This document shows positions 8,176-15,182 of a DNA stretch of 64,000 bases, piece by piece. The notes below the pieces were generated by a model. It was not told where the DNA came from, ran no database searches, and saw only the letters and a list, made by a program, of their open reading frames with translations. The stretch is from Bryobacterales bacterium (lineage in GTDB: Bacteria; Acidobacteriota; Terriglobia; Bryobacterales; Bryobacteraceae). The position numbers were made by a program, and so were the translations under genes. The DNA lies in contig PLRS01000050.1 in assembly GCA_003164035.1 (NCBI GenBank), positions 1-64,000 on the forward strand. Direction: 5' to 3'. Position 1 is the first letter of the stretch. Each line of letters starts with the position of its first letter.

Positions 8176-8297
8176 GTGGGGCAGACCATCGTCTCGAGGG
8201 TGGTCCCGTGCGAGCGGCAGGGCGAAGGACGAGGGTAAGTGGACATGGTCGAGTGCCGGGTGTAGGGCAGACCACAAACGACGATGGTCTGCCCCAC
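8176..8297. repeat. MITE-like repeat, 122 bp, perfect 18-bp inverted ends
   Basis: The ends gtggggcagaccatcgtc and gacgatggtctgccccac are perfect inverted copies. The interior (from about 8224) is shared with the element at 32058-32321, including the segment around gtcgagtgccgggtgtagggc. A half copy of the left end is at 15162. It fills the whole gap between two convergent genes and contains no reading frame. Confidence 0.85.
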
Positions 8298-8302
8298 GGT
8301 AA

Positions 8303-9463
8303 TCATGGTTGGCGCCGGCGTTCCACAATCCGTTTGACTTCCGCCCGCAGGGGCGCGACCGCTTTGGCGAAGATCATTTTGTACGCGCGGCAGAAGTAAT
8401 CCAGGTCGGCAAACCGGCCGCGCTGGTCGTGGCGATGCTTGGGGCATCCGCCGTGGCAGATCGACTGGTATTCGCACACCTGGCATTCGGGGTGAGGGAT
8501 GGTTTTGGTGGCGGCGAACTTATACCGGCGCTGGCGGCGCGCAATCTCGCTCCAGGAATCCTCATTCACGTTGCCCAGCTTCCAGCCCTCTTCCACGAAA
8601 AAGTCGCACGGGTAGACGTCGCCGTTATATTCCACCACCACGTAGCTGTCGCAGGTTTCGTGCATGGTGCAGGTACCGGGTTTCTGGCCGGCCAGCGCCT
8701 CGGCGATGTTGTCGAAGTAGCGAATCCGCACGCGCTTTCGGTCCGGCCACCACAGCTCGAACGTCTCGCACAGAAACCTTCCATATTGTTCTGGAGTAAT
8801 GGTGAAGGGCAGCGGTTGGCCCAGGGCACCGAATTCCGAAAGCGGGATGTACTGAATGTAGTCGATCCCGAGCGACCGGAAAAAGCGGTAGAGTTCCCTG
8901 GGCTGGTGGACGTTCGCCTGGCTCAACACGCACAGCGCGTTGAATTCCACGCCGTTCTTCTTGAGGCACTCGATTCCCAGGATGACTTTGCGCCAGGTGC
9001 CCGTGCCTCCTTTATTTACGCGGTAGAGATCGTGCGCCTGTTCCGGGCCATCGATCGAAATGCCGATCAGCCAGTCAGTCGCCTTAAAAATCCGGCACCA
9101 GGCGTCGTCCAACAGGATGCCATTGGTCTGCATGGAGTTCGAAACCGACTGTCCGTTGCGCCCATGCCGCTTCTGAAATTCGACCAGCGATTCGAAAAAC
9201 GCCGGTCCGGCCAGCGTCGGTTCCCCGCCCTGAAACGCGAATGCGCTGGCCGGATAGGAATAGAAAAGGAAGCTGTCGACCAGGCGCTCCAGCGTTTCCA
9301 GGGTCATGCGGCGGCCGGGAAGCGCCTGGTAAGGATCAGCCTCCCGGTCGAGATAGAAACAGTAGGAGCAATCCAGGTTGCAGACCGCCGAGGCCGGCTT
9401 AATCAGCAGCGAGCCGATACGCGGCGTCACGCCGGTACCGTCGAGAATCGGAAACGCTCCCAT
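8303..9463 (-). CDS. SPASM-domain radical SAM enzyme (anaerobic sulfatase-maturase-like)
   Basis: A 386-residue radical S-adenosylmethionine enzyme. The N-terminal cluster motif CNLDCSYCF supplies Cys28, Cys32 and Cys35 for the SAM-binding 4Fe-4S cluster, followed by FAFQGGEPTLAG. The C-terminal SPASM region carries many Cys residues, including TCTMHETC, YPCDFF, CQVCEYQSICHGGCPKHRHD and DYFCRAYK, expected to hold auxiliary clusters. Sequence style matches anSME-type enzymes that oxidise Cys or Ser of sulfatases to formylglycine, but no sulfatase lies in the window, so the true substrate may be another protein or peptide. It is convergent with the TIGR03435 gene. Confidence 0.88.
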   Translation of the reverse strand: MGAFPILDGTGVTPRIGSLLIKPASAVCNLDCSYCFYLDREADPYQALPGRRMTLETLERLVDSFLFYSYPASAFAFQGGEPTLAGPAFFESLVEFQKRHGRNGQSVSNSMQTNGILLDDAWCRIFKATDWLIGISIDGPEQAHDLYRVNKGGTGTWRKVILGIECLKKNGVEFNALCVLSQANVHQPRELYRFFRSLGIDYIQYIPLSEFGALGQPLPFTITPEQYGRFLCETFELWWPDRKRVRIRYFDNIAEALAGQKPGTCTMHETCDSYVVVEYNGDVYPCDFFVEEGWKLGNVNEDSWSEIARRQRRYKFAATKTIPHPECQVCEYQSICHGGCPKHRHDQRGRFADLDYFCRAYKMIFAKAVAPLRAEVKRIVERRRQP

Positions 9464-9512
9464 GCGGTTAGTGTAACCGTGGAGGCGGTTTCACGGGGAT
9501 GCCGCACAATTG

Positions 9513-9554
9513 GCGTGGCGCACGCACTTGTGCACGCACGAGTGCGTGCGCCAC
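9513..9554. repeat. Palindromic repeat, cgtggcgcacgcac family
   Basis: Perfect 14-bp inverted arms (cgtggcgcacgcac and gtgcgtgcgccacg) with a 14-base spacer. The right half recurs at 18461-18491 and 25881-25914, so this is a dispersed family. It lies just upstream of the AbrB/PIN remnant. Confidence 0.75.
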
Positions 9555-9603
9555 GTCGCGTCCATGTTTGACGCGCTCGCAGGGCGGTGGGATAATCCCA
9601 CTT

Positions 9604-9831
9604 GTGATCGTTACGCTCGACGCGAAGCGGCGCCTCACAGTCCCGGCTGGTCTCGCCCCGGCCTCTCCCGGAGACTATTTCGATGCAAGCTTCGACGCCG
9701 AAGAAGATGCGCTGGTGTTTCGGCGGCTCCCGGGTAAGGAGAATTGGCTCGCGGTTCTCAAAGCCTGCCCGGTCAGCCCGGACGATGTGCCGCCGCGTCG
9801 CCGGGCGCCGGTCAGGCGCCGGAAGCTATGA
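9604..9831 (+). CDS. AbrB/SpoVT-domain antitoxin-like protein
   Basis: A 75-residue protein beginning at GTG 9604 with VIVTLDAKRRLTVPAGL, the swapped-hairpin AbrB DNA-binding motif, then a short acidic strand (YFDASFDAEEDALVFRRLP) and a basic Arg/Pro-rich tail. VapB/MazE-type antitoxins have this form. It overlaps by ATGA the start of a PIN toxin frame that is internally deleted (9828-9936), so it is probably an orphan antitoxin left from a degraded module. The exact start is uncertain because no strong ribosome-binding site precedes the GTG. Confidence 0.72.
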   Translation: MIVTLDAKRRLTVPAGLAPASPGDYFDASFDAEEDALVFRRLPGKENWLAVLKACPVSPDDVPPRRRAPVRRRKL

Positions 9832-9936
9832 GCTGGCTACTCGACACGGCATGGCCTGACCATCGCTACAGGCAATGATAGGGATTTCAGGCACCCTGGA
9901 CTCAAGGTAACTAGTCCATTCAAAGAGCTACCCTAA
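9828..9936 (+). pseudogene. PIN toxin remnant with its core deleted
   Basis: The ATG overlaps the antitoxin stop as in intact VapBC pairs and starts MSWLLDT, the first PIN strand with its catalytic Asp. The frame then breaks, and from 9850 in another frame the sequence reads HGLTIATGNDRDFRHPGLKV through TSPFKELP to a TAA at 9934-9936, the standard PIN C-terminus. About 90-100 residues between these ends, including the other catalytic residues, are missing. The toxin therefore cannot be active. Confidence 0.82.
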
Positions 9937-9977
9937 GCTGAGTACACCGTTTCGGAAGTTCGGTAACGTATTCGAGG

Positions 9978-10047
9978 GCAACCGCGCCCTTACGGTCGCG
10001 GCTCGGACTCGCGCATTTCCGAGCCGCGACCGTAAGGGAGCGGTTGC
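9978..10047. repeat. GCAACCGC hairpin repeat, copy 1
   Basis: Inverted arms of 29 bases (9978-10006 and 10019-10047) differ at one position and surround a 12-base loop. The arms contain ccttacggtcgcggctcgg and its complement. Four other copies are at 23929, 37703, 46912 and 63543. The outer flank to the right (10058-10083) is 23/26 identical to the flank of a different repeat at 28074. The rest of the 290-base gap up to the Ada-AlkA gene shows nothing recognisable. Confidence 0.9.
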
Positions 10048-10226
10048 GGGATGTGTGACCGTAATTGCGAAACCGAGCGCTAAGGAATCTCTGCACGCAA
10101 GCGAGATAGTGACCATTGGGCGCGAGCGGGCGTGGGCAAGCTATATCGGGCCGGCTTCCAATAGCGCTGACTCGCGACGAAATCATGTCCGAAAATTGCT
10201 AGCCAAGAACAACGGTCTGCCCTAAG

Positions 10227-11678
10227 ATGGAGCGTATGAATGTCCTTGCCGGGCAGGAGTACGGGAACGCCGACTTGGAGCCGGAGGTATGCTGGCAGGC
10301 TGCGTACAGCCGCGACGCACGCTTTGACGGACGATTCTTCGCTGGCGCGGTAACCACGGGCGTATATTGCCGCTCCATTTGCCCGGTGCCGTTCGCGAAG
10401 CCGGACAACATTAGATGGTTTGCGTCGGCAGCAGCCGCCGAGGCGGCGGGATTTCACCCTTGCCGGAGATGCCGGGCCGCGGCGTCCCCGGGCACGCCCG
10501 CCTGGGTGGGAACATCGGCGGTTGTTTCGCGGGCCTTGCGGCTGATTGTCGAAGGCGCGCTGGACAGCGGCAACGTCGAAGAGCTTGCCAACCGCGTGGG
10601 CATTGGTTCGCGACATCTGCGCCGCCTGTTTGTGGAGCATCTCGGCGCCTCTCCCATCCACATCGCGGTCACGCGGCGCGTGCACTTCGCGCGCAATCTC
10701 ATCGAAGAAACCGACGTGCCCATTACCCAGGTCGCGGCTTGTGCGGGATTCCGGAGCATCCGTCAATTCAATCACGCGATGCTTACCGCCGCCGGCGAGC
10801 CGCCCACCGAACTCCGCAGGATGCGCAGCGTGTCGCCGGTTCCCACTTCGCGGCCGGGCCTACTGATTCGGCTGGCGTACCGTCCGCCCTTCCACTGGCC
10901 AGGCTTGCTCGCCTTCCTGGCTCGGCGCGCCATCGTGGGGGTCGAGTCCATTCGATCCAACGCATATCGGAGAACCATCGAAATCGACGGCGTGGCGGGC
11001 GCGATCGAGGTCCGCCATGCCGCGCGGGAGCGCCAACTGCTGGTGAAAATCGAATTGCCGCGTTACGAGTCCCTGATGGGAGCGGTGGAGCGCGTCCGGC
11101 GCATCTTCGATCTGGATGCCGATCCTCTTCAGATTGCCGGCCGGCTCTCGCGCGACCGGAAGTTGAAGCCATCGTTGACCGCCAATCCAGGGCTTCGAGT
11201 CCCTGGAATTTGGGACGGCTTCGAAGCCGCGGTCAGGGCCGCACTGGGGGAGCGCTTCGCAGACCAGGCTCCGAGAGCTTCCCTGGCAAGACTCGCGCGG
11301 ACATTTGGCAGGCCGGTCACCACATCCATCCCAGGGCTCACGCACTCTTTCCCTTGCCCGGAAGACTTGGCCGAAGCGGACCTCGGGGCCGCGCGCATTC
11401 GCGGCGAACCGGCCTCCATGATTCGAGCGCTGGCCAGCGCGGCCGCGAACAGAGACCTGACGTTTGAAGCCTCGCTGAACCTGCACGATGCCATCGCACG
11501 AGTGCGCGCGGTGCCGGGGATCAGCGAGCAGATGGCCACCTATGTTGCGATGCGGGCGTTTGGCGAACCCGATGCGTTCCCGATTCCGCCGGCACGGGCT
11601 CCTCGCAGCGCCGAATGCTGGCGTCCCTGGCGCGCGTATGCGGCGATGCATTTATACAGCGCGGGCCCGGTGGCTTGA
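10227..11678 (+). CDS. Ada-AlkA fusion: DNA methylation repair regulator/glycosylase, catalytic Asp apparently lost
   Basis: A 483-residue fusion. Residues 20-85 are the Ada methyl-phosphotriester domain with all four zinc Cys (48, 52, 79, 82; TTGVYCRSIC and HPCRRC); Cys48 would be the methyl acceptor. Residues about 97-195 form an AraC-type helix-turn-helix pair. Residues about 208-483 are AlkA-like: an N-terminal domain, then the helix-hairpin-helix VPGISEQMATYVAMRAFGEPDAFP. In AlkA the catalytic Asp follows FLP/FP by two residues and a helix of about 23 residues precedes WRPWRAY. Here FP is followed by only 12 residues (IPPARAPRSAEC) with no Asp before WRPWRAY. Regulation and phosphotriester repair may persist while base excision is doubtful. 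Confidence 0.88.
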   Translation: MERMNVLAGQEYGNADLEPEVCWQAAYSRDARFDGRFFAGAVTTGVYCRSICPVPFAKPDNIRWFASAAAAEAAGFHPCRRCRAAASPGTPAWVGTSAVVSRALRLIVEGALDSGNVEELANRVGIGSRHLRRLFVEHLGASPIHIAVTRRVHFARNLIEETDVPITQVAACAGFRSIRQFNHAMLTAAGEPPTELRRMRSVSPVPTSRPGLLIRLAYRPPFHWPGLLAFLARRAIVGVESIRSNAYRRTIEIDGVAGAIEVRHAARERQLLVKIELPRYESLMGAVERVRRIFDLDADPLQIAGRLSRDRKLKPSLTANPGLRVPGIWDGFEAAVRAALGERFADQAPRASLARLARTFGRPVTTSIPGLTHSFPCPEDLAEADLGAARIRGEPASMIRALASAAANRDLTFEASLNLHDAIARVRAVPGISEQMATYVAMRAFGEPDAFPIPPARAPRSAECWRPWRAYAAMHLYSAGPVA

Positions 11679-11689
11679 AATGGATACGG

Positions 11690-12244
11690 CTACCAGCTTC
11701 GCGTGTATCCGATGCTGGCGGTTGTGTACCACGGAATCGTAACAATCTTGTTGAAGGTCTCTTGAATCCAGATGGAATTGCGATCGTTCAGGTGGACGAT
11801 CGCGCCCAGGGCCTCGCCGTCGTAGAACCGGTTCTGGACGAATGCGTTGCCCGTGATGCTGGTAATACCCCCCTGAATCCAGGTGTAGCCGGTGACCCGC
11901 TTGGTCCGGGGGATGGCAAAATTCTTCATCAGTCCGAGCGCCTCGGTGTGCGACCCAAAGTCCGTGTGAAGAAACCCATGAGAGCCGGCGTTTTCGTACG
12001 TATAGGCAAACGTGATCTCGTCGCCGATGGGGTCCTTGCTCAAGAATTTAAAGGTGTGGCCCAGGCCGATGTTGTAGTTCGCCTTGGGCAGGAGGCCGGG
12101 CCGCACGAGATCCGAACCGAACATCACGAACAGATCGTTGGATGTACCGGAACTCGCGGGTTCCGAAGGGGCCGGTTGGCTCTGGCCGAAGGCGATGGTC
12201 GCGGCGAGGAGCGCGAAGCCCGCAAAGCGGGTAGGGGTTGGCAT
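11690..12244 (-). CDS. Secreted/outer-membrane beta-barrel-like protein, 184 aa
   Basis: The start is set at the ATG at 12244-12242, giving a signal peptide (MPTPTRFAGFALLAATIAFG). After a short Pro/Ser linker the protein alternates short hydrophobic and polar residues (LLPKANYNIGLGHTFKFL, DEITFAYTYENAG) and ends in Trp (ASIGYTRSW), a pattern typical of outer-membrane barrels whose last aromatic residue is the assembly signal. At 184 residues it could form a small 8-stranded barrel. Function unknown. It is convergent with the Ada-AlkA gene. Confidence 0.68.
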   Translation of the reverse strand: MPTPTRFAGFALLAATIAFGQSQPAPSEPASSGTSNDLFVMFGSDLVRPGLLPKANYNIGLGHTFKFLSKDPIGDEITFAYTYENAGSHGFLHTDFGSHTEALGLMKNFAIPRTKRVTGYTWIQGGITSITGNAFVQNRFYDGEALGAIVHLNDRNSIWIQETFNKIVTIPWYTTASIGYTRSW

Positions 12245-12403
12245 GTCATCCACATTAGACCCGTCAGCCGCGTTTGACTGGCAAATAGCGGACATCATGG
12301 CGGCGCGTGGTCCGTGGGCCAGATTAGGTCAGACGGGAATCCGCTCTTGGATGGTCAGCCGGTCAGTCTCCGGTCGGCGTATTGGAAGACCCGGATAAGG
12401 CTG

Positions 12404-12562
12404 CTCAGCGCCCGAGTAATTGGTCGCGGCGCGCCAGCGCCAGGCCGGACTTCGCGTTGTATATTTTCGGGCTCAGGACCAACGCCGGGCGGCGCCCCGC
12501 CTGCTCGGGGGCCGGCTTGAGGGTCGAACGTCAACCAAGACGAAATCGCCGGCATCCGGCAC
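12404..12562 (-). pseudogene. MazF/PemK toxin remnant (two frameshifts)
   Basis: On the minus strand three frames carry successive pieces of the MazF N-terminal half: VPDAGDFVL from the GTG at 12562; then WLTFDPQAG in a second frame; then PEQAGRRPALVLSPKIYNAK followed by SGLALA in a third. Together they match the MazF order GD-x-V-W-x-DFDPxxGxEQAGRRPALVLSPxxYN. The third frame stops at 12405-12407. The C-terminal half is not recognisable beyond about 12420. It lies in the roughly 370-base gap before the small coiled-coil gene; no antitoxin partner is evident. Confidence 0.78.
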
Positions 12563-12618
12563 AAACTCCGCAGCCAAAACCCACACCGTGCCAAAATGGG
12601 AAAGAGGGACGCCGCCCC

Positions 12619-12855
12619 ATGAACATCGACGAAAGAATCGAAGCCCTCACGCAAAGCCTGGAGCTACTCTCATCGCTCCACACCGACCTGGAAAAGCAGA
12701 CGGCCACCCGATTCGCCGAGACCGCCGCCGCCACAGCCGAACTGCAGAAGCAGACCGCCGCCCGATTCGCGGAAACGCTCCGGATGATCAACCGCCGCGC
12801 TCACATCGCCGAGGTGCACGACCAGCGAATCGAGCGCCTGGAAGACACCCAGTAA
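12619..12855 (+). CDS. Small coiled-coil protein, 78 aa
   Basis: From ATG 12619 the frame encodes 78 residues with heptad-like spacing and a duplicated unit (KQTATRFAETAAATAELQ then KQTAARFAETLRMINRR), predicted almost entirely helical. An AAGAGGG ribosome-binding site lies about 10 bases upstream. Short coiled-coil proteins of this type are frequent in Acidobacteriota genomes. No function can be given. Confidence 0.6.
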   Translation: MNIDERIEALTQSLELLSSLHTDLEKQTATRFAETAAATAELQKQTAARFAETLRMINRRAHIAEVHDQRIERLEDTQ

Positions 12856-12873
12856 CCACCGAACGCCTCCCCG

Positions 12874-13809
12874 TTACCCCTTCGTCCAACTTACCTGCGC
12901 GCGCAGGTTCGCCACTCCGGCCGTATAGCGGGTGTCGCTCACCGAAAACGCCACGGCGTCTTCCAGCCAATCGTGCCAGACGCCGTCGGGGTCGTGCGAG
13001 GCTGCGGTGAGCGTGTATTCCTGCGGGCACAACTCGCAGCGGAAGGCGAAGACGACCTCCAGCGTGTCGCCGGCCTCCACCGGTCCGAGTTTCAGCCGTT
13101 CCAGCTCGGTGTTGGTGCCATATACGTTCAGGCCAATGCGCGTGCGGATGAGCATGCCGACGACCGGATCAGCGACGGCCTGGCTGAAGCGGACGCGAAC
13201 TTTGACGACGGCCAGTTCGCCGGAGCGCCAAACGGAGGTGGCCCGGCCGTCCTCGCCCAGGGTCGCTATCGAAAGCACCTCGGCGCGGCCGTCGCCGCGG
13301 CGCATGCGTGGCGCGAGCGGGGAGGAAACCGTACTGCCCCATGCGCGCAGCCGTTCGGCCAGGTGTTTGCGATAGGCGGCGAGGATCTCGGCCGGGTCGC
13401 CGCGGCCGGCCAGCTTGCCATTGTCGAGCCACCAGATTTCATCCGACAGGCGCAGCAGCAACGCTTCTTCATGCGACGATACCAGGATGGTCGCGCCGCC
13501 GCGCCGCCGCCGGTCGAGCGCCACCGCCGCGCGTTCGCGCACCAGGCCGTCCTGGCGGGCGAAGCTCTGATCGATGGCGATCACCGCGGCCGGCGCCAGC
13601 GCCAGCGCATCGTCCGGCCCCAGCCAACGCGCCTCGCCGGAGCGTTCCACCACGCCCGCCGACGGCTGCTCGACGCCCGCCGCCAGGCGCAGCAGCCGGC
13701 TTTTTCCAGCGCCGTTTTCCCCGATAATTCCGATCACGGCCCCATCCGGCGCGGCGGCCTCGAAACCGGCAAGTGGCGCGGCACTAACGCCGCGAAAGGC
13801 AACAGCCAT
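12874..13809 (-). CDS. Shortened ABC ATPase fused to a Wzt-like C-terminal domain
   Basis: A 311-residue protein. Residues 25-40 hold a good Walker A (GENGAGKSR) and residues 76-90 a Walker-B-like strand (VIAIDQSFARQD), but the two are only about 45 residues apart instead of the usual 110-120. The Q-loop and LSGGQ signature region are absent, and the catalytic Glu after the Walker B Asp is Gln81. The switch His (ILVSSHEE) is present. Residues about 176-305 form a beta-sandwich resembling the Wzt C-terminal domain that binds O-antigen termini. The start ATG at 13809 is 24 bases from the divergent methyltransferase ATG. No ABC permease is in the window. It may bind glycans without conventional ATPase cycling. 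Confidence 0.78.
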   Translation of the reverse strand: MAVAFRGVSAAPLAGFEAAAPDGAVIGIIGENGAGKSRLLRLAAGVEQPSAGVVERSGEARWLGPDDALALAPAAVIAIDQSFARQDGLVRERAAVALDRRRRGGATILVSSHEEALLLRLSDEIWWLDNGKLAGRGDPAEILAAYRKHLAERLRAWGSTVSSPLAPRMRRGDGRAEVLSIATLGEDGRATSVWRSGELAVVKVRVRFSQAVADPVVGMLIRTRIGLNVYGTNTELERLKLGPVEAGDTLEVVFAFRCELCPQEYTLTAASHDPDGVWHDWLEDAVAFSVSDTRYTAGVANLRAQVSWTKG

Positions 13810-13833
13810 AAACGTTAGAATAACAACTGCGCC

Positions 13834-15111
13834 ATGGACGACACCGAAGTAACCGCGCGAATGCGCGCCGATTGGAACCAGCGCGCCGGCGAGGACGCCA
13901 ATTACTACGTCGCCTTCGGGCGGCGCAGCCAGGATACCGAGGAGTTCTTTGCCAGCGGCGCCGGCGTGGTGCTGCACCTGGAGCGCGAGTTGCCGCGCCT
14001 TGCAGCGCGCGAGGCCGCGCTCGAAATCGGCTGCGGCCCAGGACGCCTCATGCGCCCCATGAGCCGGCATTTCACCGAAATTCACGGCATCGACGTTTCC
14101 GACGAAATGATCCGCCTGGCGCGGGAACGGCTGGCCGGCGTGGCCAACGCTTTTCCGCATCACGGCTCCGGCTCGGACTTGGGCGTGTTTCCCGACGCGC
14201 GCTTCGACTTCGTCTACTCCTACGCCGTGTTCCAGCACATTCCCAGCCGCGAAGTGGTATTCGGTTACCTGGACGAAGCCTGGCGCGTGCTCAAGCCGGG
14301 CGGTGTTCTGGCTGTCCACATCAACGGGCTGCCTGCCCACGCCCGCCAGTACGACACCTGGAGCGGGGTGCGCATCGCCCCCGACGAAATTCGCGAGATG
14401 GCCCGCGCGCGCGGCTGGCACCTTCTGGGGCTGGAGCAGATCTGGACCCAATATATGTGGGTTACCTGCCGCAAGCCCGGCGGCGCCGTCGCGCGCGCGT
14501 CGGGCGGCCGGTGCTCAATCCGCAACGTCAGCAATGCCTTTTCCGGTGAAGGCGTAGCGCCCGCCGCCGGCCCCCAGGCCGCGCTTTCGGTTTGGATCGA
14601 GAACCTGGCGCCGGAGGCCGACTTGAACAATCTCCGCGTGACCGCCGACGGCCGCGATTGTCGCCCCATCTACATCGGCGAGCCCGCCGCGGATGGCGTT
14701 TCGCAAGTGACTGCGTGGCTGCCGGAAGGCCTGCGCACCGGCTTGGTCCCGGTGGAAGCGATCCTGCGCGGCGTCCCGGCGGCGGCCCCGGCGTGGGTGC
14801 GGATCATGCCGGCGCCGCCCGCGGTGCCGCGAATCGCCGCCCTCACCGACGCCATCAACCTGATGAGCGGCAACCGCATCGTCACCCGCCGGGTGAAAGT
14901 GAGCCTGTCGGACGTGAGCGACGCCGCCGGTTTCGACGCCTCCGTGGACGGACGCGCGGCGCTCGAGATCGACAGTTTTTGCACCGACCCGGTGGAAGGC
15001 CGCTGGGAATTCAACTTCCTGCTGCCCGTCGAGATCGGCGCCGGCTGGCACCAGGTGGAACTGCGCCTGGGCCGGCGGAGGTTTCCGCCAGAGCCGATCG
15101 AGGTGGCGTAG
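13834..15111 (+). CDS. SAM-dependent methyltransferase with C-terminal beta-rich domain
   Basis: A 425-residue protein. Residues about 55-175 are a class I methyltransferase with motif I LEIGCGPGRL (63-72), an acidic second strand GIDVSDEM and the YAVFQHIPSREVV post-I region. From about residue 225 the chain becomes beta-rich, starting RNVSNAFSGEGVAPAAG and including LSVWIENLAPEADLNNLRVT, which resembles the Ig-like TIGR03437/IPT-type modules of Acidobacteriota. A cytosolic methyltransferase carrying such modules next to a Wzt-like ABC protein suggests a job in cell-surface polysaccharide modification. That role is an inference; the acceptor is unknown. Confidence 0.85.
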   Translation: MDDTEVTARMRADWNQRAGEDANYYVAFGRRSQDTEEFFASGAGVVLHLERELPRLAAREAALEIGCGPGRLMRPMSRHFTEIHGIDVSDEMIRLARERLAGVANAFPHHGSGSDLGVFPDARFDFVYSYAVFQHIPSREVVFGYLDEAWRVLKPGGVLAVHINGLPAHARQYDTWSGVRIAPDEIREMARARGWHLLGLEQIWTQYMWVTCRKPGGAVARASGGRCSIRNVSNAFSGEGVAPAAGPQAALSVWIENLAPEADLNNLRVTADGRDCRPIYIGEPAADGVSQVTAWLPEGLRTGLVPVEAILRGVPAAAPAWVRIMPAPPAVPRIAALTDAINLMSGNRIVTRRVKVSLSDVSDAAGFDASVDGRAALEIDSFCTDPVEGRWEFNFLLPVEIGAGWHQVELRLGRRRFPPEPIEVA

Positions 15112-15161
15112 CGGGTGAACCAAGTGGGGCGAGCGATTCGCCTGCCCTGTGCCGTGTCGGC

Positions 15162-15182
15162 GTGGGGCAGACCATCGTTTCA
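15162..15182. repeat. Half copy of the gtggggcag repeat end
   Basis: The 17-base end gtggggcagaccatcgt seen at 8176 and 32058 occurs here singly, running directly into the stop codon of the COG0523 gene. A related imperfect stem (gggcgagcgattcgcctgccc) lies at 15126-15146. No matching right end is evident. Confidence 0.65.

Noticed and set aside
9500-10050. A possible CRISPR array, because several palindromic repeats lie close together
   Set aside because: The repeats belong to different families, are not evenly spaced, have no spacers of uniform length and no cas gene is in the window.
12355-12654. A 99-codon minus-strand frame as a gene of its own
   Set aside because: Its only recognisable part (FDPQAG) is explained as the middle piece of a frameshifted MazF remnant.
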